Assembly (NCBI GenBank): GCA_036971715.1
Contig: JAVHJL010000002.1
Location: 4,744,501-4,808,500, forward strand
Direction of reading: 5' to 3'
DNA from: Arthrobotrys musiformis
Lineage: Eukaryota > Ascomycota > Orbiliomycetes > Orbiliales > Orbiliaceae
DNA: 64,000 nucleotides
Shown here: piece by piece, positions 33,477 to 43,395 of the stretch
How positions within the stretch are numbered: position 1 is the first letter of the stretch
Layout: each line of letters starts with the position of its first letter
The notes under the pieces: generated by a model
What the model saw: only the letters and a program-made list of their open reading frames with translations
Told to the model about the DNA's origin: nothing
Database searches by the model: none
Program-made: the position numbers and the translations under genes

Positions 33477-36398
33477 TTTTGGTAAAGGTAAAATATATAC
33501 GCAATGAAGCCTGAAATTCGGACCGCGATGGAGATGTTTGGAGGGGAGATGGGGTGTGTTGTGGTGTTGTAGTTTTCGACGTCGACCAAACTGTTATTAT
33601 GCCGTCGCTGAAAGGGAAGTATTGACGGATTCGGCTTGTCGTTCGCAGACGGGTTAAATTGGTAGAAAGCGGCTTTTGTATGTATATATCGACCCCCCTT
33701 TTATTGCCTGTTTCCCCTTTTGTGGAAGTAGAATCTTCTGCGATATGGGTTGTATACAGCGCAGTCCTCTAGATATATCGATATATGACGATAGGAAATC
33801 GAGTGGAAGAGCTGTGCTGTTTGCTGCTTTCCAAGGTTCCCTGCAGCAAGTCCGTCACACCGAACCAATTATCGCCCTTGTATGTAATTTGGCTTCAGAC
33901 CTGAGAAACCTTTTGATTCCTCTCCACAGCGCAGATGCTTTTGGTGAAACGATAAACCAGATATAAAATCCGAAACCGAACTCGATGGAATGGGAATACC
34001 AAAGTTTGCAAAAGCGGATTGCTGAAACTGCGGGGCGGGAAGCTTCAAAAGAGAGGTAAGAATTGCGATAGAGTCCTTCGGCGACAGCAGGCGTATCAAG
34101 TACCAGAAAACTTGTGTATGAAATATTTCCAAGGTGGACGATACGATGAGCAGGGAAGCTGTGTTTGGGTCGTGATGAGGTCACCAGGTGTCTGCGATGG
34201 GTCACGGATGCCCCCTGTACAGCTGTTTGTGAATATATGCCTGTTGAGCAATATCGAAATAGAAAACCGACTCTGCCGACAAAAAACCCAAAACTCAGTA
34301 GGTGTGAAACGAAATAAAAAATGCAAAATGGAAAACGGAAAAGAATCTTTGTGGCAGAAGAAACATTTAAGTACTAAACCAATCTGCTAGCTAGTTAGCA
34401 GCAAAGTGAGGGAAGTCGTAGGGCTGGGAAGGAGGTTTCTCGGTTTCTTGATTCCGAACACGAACGCCTGGCAGGTGGGCGCTGCGCTGCTTGTTACATG
34501 TAGCTAACTAACTAGCTTGATGTAGCTCTGCGCTCACCCTTCAACGCAGCATGGCAGGTCTTGGTTGGCTAAACCCCGAAAACTAGCATATTTTCCCATC
34601 TTGGTCTTGGTGATGGTGATGGCGATTATCAAGGATATCAAGCCACTGGCCCATTGGCAGCAGGGTATTGCAGAGGCAGAACAATCCGCTTGAGTGTAAC
34701 AGAATCAGGAGGTGAGAAATGGACAAGTCTGATTTGACTATACGCTTTGGTTCTCGTCATCGAGAGCGCCCGTGAGGGTCCTTGCATTGCGTCCATCGTG
34801 AGATGTTCCAAATTTGGCGTCATGTTTTCCCTCCCGATCGAATCGAAATAATTCTTCTCAACGTGTACCCGCAAAGTCACTGGCCAGCACACTCTCACGC
34901 AAATAATTAGCGGGTGTGGAGCTGGGAACCTTGCTCCGCTCCGCTGTCTGGCGCATTTCAATGGCGAGGGCTAGACCTTCTTGGGGATGTTCTGGAAATC
35001 AAGGAGGTTGGAAAAAGCTGGGAAGAAAAAATCTGGTGTGGTGTTTTCCGCTTGAATCGGTTAGGTGCATTTCTCGGTCAAACCAGCCGAGGGAATTAAT
35101 GTTTGCTGTTTCGTTTCGCTGGTCGGCTGCGGGCGGGACTAATTTATTCTTCGATCTTCTCCATTGCCACGGATGCCGATGTCGACGTCATCGCACTGAG
35201 CATTGAGCTCCGCGAATAGACCGGAAGTGCGGTACTATCAACATATATATCGCGGCTCGGAAAATCAAAAATGCATACAAAGGAGAGAAGATACGGACCT
35301 TATAAGCGTTGCAATCGTAATTTCAAGGTAAACTACTCCGTACAAGCCGCGAGACCACTACAAGCCCATGCATATGGTGGGGCCTTGGCTTGATATTTGG
35401 GAATGAGATAAAGATAGACTGCTCGAACGAGAACAGCCCCGAGATAGAGCTCTAAATCTGATATATCTAAAGGGAGCACTTGTTATCTATACTTAGGTAT
35501 TAAAATATATAGGTATACAGCTTTGCCCCCCTTTACGGCGCCAGGATAACTGGTCACTGGTATCGAGTTATGCAGCGCTGGCAAACATGTAACAGAGCCG
35601 CATCAAACCATGCTAGCTCGAACGAAACCGTTTGTGGCACAACACTCGAACTACCACAAAGTTCAGGTTGTTCCAATCCTCACCTTAGTTTCGAACTTAA
35701 GTTGCCCTAGACGTGTACATACAAATTTATTCTCACGCTAGATCTAGACGTATTGGAGCTCGCTAGCTGACGATGGTACTAGTATTTTGCGAAAATTAAA
35801 GGATTAAACGCTTGTGAATATGTTTCTATCGTACAATAGCCCTACATCCAAGCCACAGCTATACTAACGTACTCCATTAAAACTAACCCGGTAATAGTGA
35901 TACACTTGAGAACTGCACGCCACAGATTTCCTTTACCGGTATACCGAAAATGAAAAAGAGTCAACGTGATCGTGAGCAGCCCCCTCAGGATGTATATTAT
36001 TAACCCCGAGGCCGCCTCGCCCTCATAAACAGGTCATTTAGGAGAAAATCTGGAATTGGGCATTCCGCGGGGTTGACTCTTGTCAAACCTTGAAATCCAA
36101 TACACCTAGGATAGCTACGGCGATTTGGGTCCACCTCCAAAGGCCTCACGTCCAAAAGCGTGGTGTATGCCCATTCTACTCGTAGGCATTATTAGCTAAA
36201 GGGCCGTAGCGGGGTTGTAGACAAATTTAAGTTGCAAGTACTCACCTCCAGAGGCGTCGCGTGCCATCCCGTAATAGCTGTAGCTGGGCCCATAAAAAAC
36301 GGAGAGGCCTCCCTCCAACATCATTCCTCCACTTCACTTCCCCATCATTATCATCGGTACCTGCCCGGCTAGTTAGCTAGCCAGCCAATTACAGAGCC
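33477..36398. other. gene-free region
   Basis: About 2.9 kb without a supported gene. TAGCTAGTTAGC-type short palindromes occur near 34387 and 34503. GATGGTGATGGCGAT near 34611 is a short trinucleotide run. Open frames at 34638-35206 have no coding signature that I trust. Confidence 0.4.
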
Positions 36399-37103
36399 AT
36401 GGACTTTCCACAGTACTACCCCTATTATCACAGTACGAATTTGTTGCCTCTCGGATCTCTGCCTTCCGAAGACTGCAGCGTCGCTGTTGCCGCCATTCGG
36501 GCGTTGCTTGGGTCCTCGCGGGCTCAACACATTCTCTCTCGGATAGTCGCTGGGCCAGAGCCAGAGCCACCCAGACCTGAGTGGCATACAAAGCTGACGG
36601 AACCCCCAAATGTACCCGAGGAAGTAGTATCGAAGTATCTGGAAGAGCTAAGAGATTCTTTCGTCTTGGAATCCCTTCCTGTCGACTCCAGGACCTTGCA
36701 AGAATATCAAAGGGCAAACAATAATGAGGTTTATAAAAGCTATCGTCTTCTAGAAATCGTTTGTACAGCCCTCCACTTTGTTGCAATGCAACTTTACCAC
36801 AAACACCACCCGAGACAGCCATATTATGGAAACGGCCTTGCGCCTATGTACCCTAAAATCATACACCCGAAATATTTCAAATACGAGAAAACGGGTCACA
36901 TAAATGCAGTTGGATTTTGGGCTGAGGCCCAAATCCTTGGAGGAGTGGTTATTTTCGATAGAGGTGCGTCTGGAGGGGAATGTAAATCTGTTTGGCTTCA
37001 TGGGAAGCCCAACAGTCATCAAAACGAGGCCTATGAGCTTCCCAGCGAGGCTGTTTTTGGAATTTTGAAACAGGAACATCCTCTTCCTTTAGATCTAGCG
37101 TAG
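36399..37103 (+). CDS. uncharacterised fungal protein ending at an unexpected in-frame TAG
   Basis: Single open frame from ATG 36399 (context GAGCCATGGAC), 234 residues to TAG at 37101-37103. The C-terminal third (INAVGFWAEAQILGG, VVIFDRGASGGECKSVWLHG) is of a type common in uncharacterised fungal proteins, where a YWAE...GGVVVFDRG...EC core is followed by a longer tail. I know no function for it. The striking point is that the same frame continues, clearly protein-like, for 70 codons beyond the TAG (see 37104-37316). No good intron removes the stop: the only GT-AG choice close by would start GTTTTT and be 51 nt. So this is either a nonsense allele, a read-through product, an intron with a poor donor, or a sequence error. 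Confidence 0.65.
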   Translation: MDFPQYYPYYHSTNLLPLGSLPSEDCSVAVAAIRALLGSSRAQHILSRIVAGPEPEPPRPEWHTKLTEPPNVPEEVVSKYLEELRDSFVLESLPVDSRTLQEYQRANNNEVYKSYRLLEIVCTALHFVAMQLYHKHHPRQPYYGNGLAPMYPKIIHPKYFKYEKTGHINAVGFWAEAQILGGVVIFDRGASGGECKSVWLHGKPNSHQNEAYELPSEAVFGILKQEHPLPLDLA

Positions 37104-37316
37104 GATGAGCTACCCCATCTATCGCTCGCTGCCGCTCAAGAAGAAAATATATATCGGGAGTTTGAACTGGCTAATGGAAGAGCCTACCATGATTTATTGG
37201 AAGGTCCTCGCCACCCACCAGAAGACCCAGAGGGAGCTAGAATCCTCGAGCAAAAATGGAAAGAATTTCAGGAAAGAATGGCAAAAGAAAGGCAGGAAAA
37301 GGACAGCAACCCGTAA
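37104..37316 (+). other. in-frame coding-like extension after the TAG
   Basis: In the same frame as 36399-37103, 70 sense codons run to TAA (37314-37316). The product is strongly protein-like: LPHLSLAAAQEENIYREFEL, then a Pro/Glu part (GPRHPPEDPEG), then a charged helix (KWKEFQERMAKERQEKD). The composition and helix periodicity argue that this was translated with the upstream part, giving a 305-residue protein. Confidence 0.6.
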
Positions 37317-38242
37317 CTCCCATCTTAGATCCATTCAAGCTCTGCACCGTTGGAGTTTTACTCTTGTTATCTAAGCAACTTTGTCCTTTATATATATTTG
37401 GGCATCTGGACCTATTTTGTTTTCAAGATCTTTATCACAAATTAACAGGTGTAGAATCTGGACAAGTGCATTGATTCTGTCACAGCATCGACGATTCTCC
37501 TTTCCCTATCGATAGCAAGTTAAGCGTCTGACGTTGGTTAACCGCACGATTCCACAATCGGTCGAAGAATCATCCGATAAATTTAAAAGGGTTCGGACGT
37601 TGCTGGTTCGCCCGCGCGGCTGGCGTAACATCATGCATCATGTAATCTACAAAGGGACCCACAATCTGCTTCTTAAGACGATACAACACTATATGCGATA
37701 TATTCGAAATCGGTGAAGACCCCACAATCCTTACTTCCTTGTCTCGTACCCAGACCTGGGAGCTTCCGAGAATGCCCCGAATTTTAGTCCGCTGACGAAC
37801 AGTTGACTCACGAGCTCGGAAAACGGGATGGCCTGGCAGACAACGCGTACTATGGCGAAATGCAACAAATGGGTTCTGACGGTCCGCTGTGGAGGATCCC
37901 AGGGAAATACCGCAAGTGCACATGTACTGCATATTCGGTATTGCAACAGGCATTACATCATCGCGGTTGATAAATCGACTACCCAAAGATCTTGTTTTGT
38001 AGATATATAGATTGGTAAGCTCAAAGAACCTTTGGAAAGTGAATATAAAGACTTGGGTCGAAAGCACCTAAGCGGACAAAGGAACCAGTCTTCACCTTTC
38101 AATTTTGTGAATTCGTTAGCCTTATAGTTCTATCAGTATCTTCAGAGCATTTAACCTGCAACTTCATATTCGCAAATAAAATAAGGAGGCTTGTCTAGAC
38201 CTAGCATCATCATAGACTAGTTATCGACAGCCCGCAAGAAAA
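37317..38242. other. intergenic region
   Basis: A spacer of about 0.9 kb. A long minus-strand open frame (37570-38067) has no ATG near its start and no domain, and is of a length expected by chance. Confidence 0.4.
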
Positions 38243-39034
38243 ATGTCCTTCAAAGAGTAGGTTGGGATCTGAATCCTCATGTTAAAGCATATAATACTTC
38301 TATGTTGTCAGATATGCCATCTTAATCTAAGTCTACTACCAGAGCTAACTCATACCTGATTTACGTAACTGCTTAGGACGCCATTTTACACCTTCTCTCA
38401 GCCGGACATAACCTTGGTCGTTGGGGACCAGGAGCTCCCCGTCCACGAATACGTTATATCGCCGCAGTCGGACTTCTTCAAAGCCGCCTTAAGATCGGAA
38501 ACGAAAGAGGCCTATGAGCGGCGTATTAAATTACCTGAAATCCAACCAAAAGTTATGGTGGAAGTCCTGAACTGGCTGTACAGAGCACCACTTACTTCCC
38601 CTTTGGACGCCGGGGACACCGCCTTCTCCGATACATCGATATCGAGAATGAAGGAAATCTTGGAAGCCCACGAGTTCCTCCAGATCAAAGGCGCCATGCG
38701 AGACTACTGCAAATTCGTCGAAGACAACCTGCAAAAACTTGGAACCGACCCTACTGTTCGCCGTCCACGCGAGGATGGGAATGGGACTTTTGTTACCTTC
38801 CACCGCAACTACACTAGTAATATCGTGGGGATTTTGAACGATGCGTACAAATCCGGCTGTACCATTAGTAAAGGGGCCATGGCTCGATTGATTGCTACCG
38901 TAGCGTATGGCAACGAGGGCCCAGATTCACGGTTGACGAGATTTACGACGGCAGTTGAGAGGCTCCCGGATCCTGATGGGGCGTATTTTCGGGATATATC
39001 ACTTGCATTAGTAGCTTTGCAAATGTCTAAGTAG
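38243..39034 (+). CDS. BTB/POZ domain protein
   Basis: Two exons: a 14-nt first exon, 38243-38256 (ATG TCC TTC AAA GA), and 38377-39034, joined over a 120-nt intron (donor GTAGGT, acceptor GCTTAG, phase 2), 223 residues. The join gives a normal BTB start: MSFKETPFYTFSQPDITLVV, followed by GDQELPVHEYVISPQSDFFKAAL, the classical D-x-VHKxVL-x-SxFF core. Then come IKLPEIQPKVMVEVLNWLY and a helical tail. BTB domains mediate dimerisation or link substrates to Cullin-3 ligases. Fungal genomes hold many short BTB-only proteins like this one with no other domain, so a specific role cannot be given. Confidence 0.85.
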
Positions 39035-39379
39035 AGCTGGGGGCGAGACTACCTCGAACCTGCTTACGTCGCCGCGAATTATACTTAGGTATTCTAATCT
39101 ATGCTTTTGTGTAGTTTAAGAAACATAGACTGCTCTCGCTGAAAATTAGGGCTGTGATAAGCCTCCTGCTGATACTTGAGGCTAAAATAGCGCCACCCCT
39201 CTAGAAACAATAATCTGTCCGTGAATTTGGCAAGTTTGTGATTCCCTTAAACTGAGTGCCCTATTTAGGGGTTGTTGATAGTCCTATAGTACATCATGCG
39301 TTATCCCTATAAAGTGACATTGTCACTTGCAGACGTATTCTTTGACCTAACAGAGTACTCTAGCAATAATTCTACCACA
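39035..39379. other. convergent intergenic region
   Basis: A short spacer between convergent genes; no gene seen. Confidence 0.5.
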
Positions 39380-39919
39380 TCAATTCGTTAGAAGCCGCCC
39401 AGCTGGGGTCTTTGTATCCTCTTCCCCTGGGTCAAAAACATCTTCACTGTTTGCAGGAGTCATTAGCATCTACACTAGCCATCTAACCAAATATCTTCTA
39501 AATTGTAAAGGTGTATGAACATACCGGACGCTTGCTCTGAGAATCTTTTTGACCTCTGCAAAACTCCACTCCTTATTGTACATCATCATGCACACCGTTT
39601 GCTTAACGTGGATGTCCGCGAGCCCTCGGACCATCTTCAGCGTGATGGCTTCATCGTATTCCGGTCCTAGTGTCTTTAAAATCTCGGCTGCTTCGTCAAG
39701 ATATGCTTCTAGTGTTTCTGAGGCATAACCGGGCTCGTCGTCGCTAGTGTAAGCTTCTTGCTGAAGGGACGATAGCCTCTGCACCGCATCTAGGCGACGT
39801 GCAACACTGATGGCCCGGTTTCTCTGTGCTGGACTACCTGCGCCCGCATCTTCGAGTTTTGTTATCTCGTTATCGAGATCATTTTGCGGTTGTAGTGACG
39901 AGCGGCGGGTTGACGGCAT
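39380..39919 (-). CDS. small uncharacterised protein
   Basis: Two exons, 39919-39525 and 39446-39380 (intron 78 nt, donor GTATGT, branch-like GCTAATGAC, acceptor AACAG), 153 residues. Without splicing the frame runs on into the intron, but the spliced ending (SVREDVFDPGEEDTKTPAGR) is hydrophilic and fits better. The N-terminus is basic and disordered (MPSTRRSSLQPQNDLD). The centre is acidic and helical (EAYLDEAAEILKTLG, ALITLK-like helices). The middle helix set (LADIHVKQTVCMMMYNKEWSFAEVKKIL) has a faint likeness to retroelement Gag-type helical regions, but this is not strong enough to name. A start and promoter are plausible. Function unknown. Confidence 0.6.
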
Positions 39920-41420
39920 TTTCGGTGATCGGGTAATATTTTCAAAATGGAGTTTCGTGCTGCCCGTAGTCGTGTGTCGATAGAGACGTATTTCGTATAG
40001 TTCGAATTTCAGGATTTAGGTAGGGCTAGATTAGCTTGGAGAGAAAAGTAAAAACATCCTCTGGGCCGAGTATTCCACGCTTATAAATTCTACAACGAAT
40101 AGGATGAGAATGGAATATGGCCCGCGGGCCTCGAATCAAAAATTGTTTTATAATTTGGAAGAATATTAACAATTTAGATACGTTTCAAAATTTCTCTCTT
40201 GTTTTTGCGTTTATTTTTCTCTTGTATTTTCGACTGGAAACGGAGGATCGTGATGGTGGTGGGATGTCGATACTAGATCGGAGATCAGTGCCAAGGCGCA
40301 CCTAATCATCGATACCTGAAGGACGAACGAAACCCGATTTTGTCCAACTGTAAACTCCTTTTGTAATATTAGTTGATCTACTATCGGCGTCGATTTCCAA
40401 TTAGCTATTGCAAATGGGCATTTACCGGTGCTTCACAACCTTCGTTTGATCGAAAGGCCTGATATCATGATTCTAGTACGTTAAGTATCTAGATACTAGA
40501 GTAGGGAGTATCTTGAGTTATTATGAACTGTGCCACTGACTCCATTTGGCCTTTGACAGCTCTGTTCTCATAGATTTGGCCAGCCTTTTGAGCCGTAACA
40601 ATCGATCTACATGTATACAAATGCATATACTAGTATCATTTATTATTATTATTATTACCCCTAAAGAGGTACGAGGTCGCGACGGGCATCACTGACCCTG
40701 CCGACCGACAATAGGGTCTAAAGGGCTCGATTGTTTATGAAAATTCGCTTGTTCCACCCCCCATGATACGCTCCAGCGGTACTGCTACCGTCAGTAATCA
40801 CGAAACCGATACTGCAGAGGCTCAAAATAAGACTATCATAAATTCTGGACACAAAGTTACTGCGATTGCGCAGATCCTTGAGATGATATCGTGATATCAA
40901 CTGCAGCCCGGCTGCGAAATAATCTGCACCTTTGTCAAAACCCAGCTGACCATTGTTCGTGCGATACCCCTCTGCTGAAAGTTCTGTGATATGTGCTGAA
41001 ACGCTATATATAAGCTTCTGGAAACCATTGGACAAGAATGACAAAGGGTTGTGAAATAACAATGTGCGGGGCTAAGCTGAAGCTATAGCTGGCGCCCTGG
41101 GATCCCGGGATCAGATGCTGCTGGGCACGTTCGCGAACGTTCGTGAGCTTGTGAGAAAGGCGCAAGATGCGAACAGCTGATATCTTGCCCCCAAAATAAA
41201 CAATGAAACCATTTCAAGCCCTCGGCCACCTCTGGTATACGAGAAAATTTCAAGCCTCAATTTTCCCTTTCAAATTCATACCATGGTACTAGCTCTGCGC
41301 GATGCTCAGCCCTATATTGTCCTCTCCTCGTTCTGCAATGGGAAATTCGACCAATGGATATTGTAAGACCAAATGCGGCACCAACACAAGTTTGTGTGTT
41401 GTATTTCTGGCACAGCAAGA
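39920..41420. other. unresolved region, possible exons on the minus strand
   Basis: No complete gene could be built. Two minus-strand pieces look exon-like. About 41036-40718 is open after a good acceptor (TTTCCAG) and encodes HITELSAEGYRTNNGQLGF and onward to a stop. About 41692-41515 is open after an acceptor (CTTCAACTAG). I could not join them in frame. Confidence 0.25.
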
Positions 41421-41457
41421 TAAGCTTGGCGTTGTCTAGTTTACGAGACCAAGCTTA
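41421..41457. repeat. 9-bp inverted repeat
   Basis: TAAGCTTGG (41421-41429) and CCAAGCTTA (41449-41457) are perfect inverted arms around a 19-base loop. The loop contains TCTAGTTTACGAGA, a sequence that recurs elsewhere in the window. Confidence 0.6.
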
Positions 41458-41761
41458 GCTTAGCTATTCTGCCTTACACACAGCCCAGCATTTTTGATAC
41501 CGCTAGCTACCTTCAGAGCGATCTGAGTTTTGTGAGGGAGCGGTGGAGATCCTAGCTGACCTATCTTGGCTCGCTTTTGGAATCGATTTTGTGGTTTCAC
41601 CACCAACCTGGCGCTGGCCTCCAACTGGGCATTTCCACAACGGATCTGTACGGAGGGTTGGTGGGAGGTCGCTGCATACAATTCGATCGTCTAGTTGAAG
41701 AAATGGGATATTGCAGATAAATTTGATAGGTTCATAGGCATTGCTGCTAATTAAATCTAGT

Positions 41762-42240
41762 GCCAATTGAGAGAAAAAAGAAAAGAGAAATACCTATTGC
41801 AAGGGGCTCTGCCCACAATGTAGGTAAAACAGCCAACGAAACATGTAGGTAAGGAAAAAGAAGTACATAATTGCTAATACAGATAATTCACGAAAAACAG
41901 AAATAATTGAAGTGAGGAACGAAGAAAAAAGAAGAAGAAAGATAAGTAACATGGAAATATGAAAAGGTAAAATAGAAAAATATCATCGAAAAGAGGAGAA
42001 GGAGGAAGAAAAAGAAGAAGGTATAAAAAGGAAAAGGAGAAAAGAAAAACAAAATGAATTGGTGGAATGGATTTGGTTCGTAGGACAAAGTACCAAAATT
42101 ACAATATCATGAACATGCATATAATAAAAGAAATCAACGTTTAAAGAAGGGCAAAAATTAATATAATAATGTGAAAAAAATCCGGAGGCGAGAAAAGGAA
42201 GGAGATGGAAAAAGAGAAAGGAAGGAAGGGAAGCGTGATA
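41762..42240 (+). repeat. polypurine-rich tract
   Basis: About 480 bases in which the plus strand is dominated by A and G (AAGAAGAAAG, GAGGAGAAGGAGGAAGAAAA and similar), lying just beyond the 3' end of the minus-strand RNase III-like gene. No gene on either strand; the minus-strand frames here encode only Phe/Ser/Leu-rich low complexity. Confidence 0.6.
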
Positions 42241-42300
42241 CCAGACCACAATATTTTATACTCACATGAGTATTAGATTGAAAGCTTGGGGGCTTCAGCT

Positions 42301-43395
42301 TTAGAGACTTCTGAGCTTATTCAAAGCTACTTTGCTAGCTGTTGCCCTGGCTATCTTCTTTGATTTAGCCCAATCTGGGGACGAGGCGATGATTTCGCCG
42401 TCAATGCTGACGCTACTAAACCACTCAATGAAGTCGCCATTCTTTGCGTTATCCGTGTCTACATATACTGGTTGGGCCCAGCGTCTCTTTTCGCAGTATT
42501 CCTTCAGTTCTTTGATGTAATCACCAGCACCTCGACCGGCACCATAAGATTGCGCATAAGCCCCGAGATCCGGTGCTGCAGTGCCAGGGCGAGCGATCAT
42601 AGACGGATCAGCGAGCCCGAAGTCAGGATAACCGGATGAGCTATAGCCCCCACGGCGAGATGGAGAAGAGAGATGAAGGTTGCGACTACCGCGGTAAGAA
42701 TCAATGTATTGGTCGTAGTTATTTTTGCACATCATAGCGTAAGGTTTGATGAGAAAGTAGAACCAGTCTCGTAAGCTTGGGTAGCCCTCTGCCCCACGAT
42801 CATGGTAGATTCCACCAATGTACGCTTCAAAAAGTAAGGCAAAGGACAGCTCATCTAAATAGCGTTCCGAAGGTGAGGTTGGGAGATGCTGTGGAAGGCC
42901 GATACGTTGGCAGACATTAGAGAGAACGGCAGGGTCTAGGAGGGCCTGTCGCATCGCCTATTGTTCTCTCGGGGCCAAGAGTTAGCTATTATAAACTGGT
43001 GGCTATGGGGGTCCTTCTCGGCAATCTATGTAGCGACCATTGATGTCGCTTTCAGTTTGCACGCTTGGAAGTTACTTTTTGCTTACCGATAAGCCGTTCT
43101 CGCCGTATTCGATGAACTCGGTGTAGAGAAAATCGCTGACCAGAGCTGTCAAGATACCCTGCCCAAGATACTCTACTCGCTCGTTCTGTCGCAAGTCATT
43201 CGGGTCGACTAGACTTCGTCCAGATTTGGGAAGAAACGTGATGCGTCGAATCTCATGGTCGGCTATTCGGAGCATCTGCGGGGGCCAGTTCTGCGAGTAG
43301 TCATCTGCGGGGTCAAGCCCGGGGAACCTGGCATACCATGGGGAACTGGAGCGAGATTGAGGGGGAGATCTGTTGCTGGCACTTGTGGAATACAT
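42301..43395 (-). CDS. degenerate RNase III-like protein with dsRNA-binding domain
   Basis: Two exons, 43395-43087 and 42957-42301 (intron 129 nt, donor GTAAGC, acceptor AATAG, phase 0), 321 residues. The RNase III fold is recognisable from NERVEYLGQGIL (residues 71-82), matching the signature NERLEFLGDS, and from LLFEAYIGGIYHDRG, matching DxxEALIGAIYLD. Of the four metal-binding acids (E41, D45, D114, E117 in E. coli), the two Glu appear kept, while D45 is Gln (Q79) and D114 is Leu, so cleavage activity is unlikely. After a Ser/Gly/Tyr/Arg-rich linker comes a double-stranded-RNA-binding domain (about 245-320): IKELKEYCEKRRWAQPVY, then KSKKIARATASKVALNKL, with the Lys-rich helix intact. It may bind structured RNA without cutting it, as mitoribosomal mL44-type proteins do. 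No obvious mitochondrial presequence. Confidence 0.82.

Noticed and set aside
37570..38067. Minus-strand 165-codon open frame
   Set aside because: No ATG near its start, no domain, and of a length expected by chance in 64 kb.
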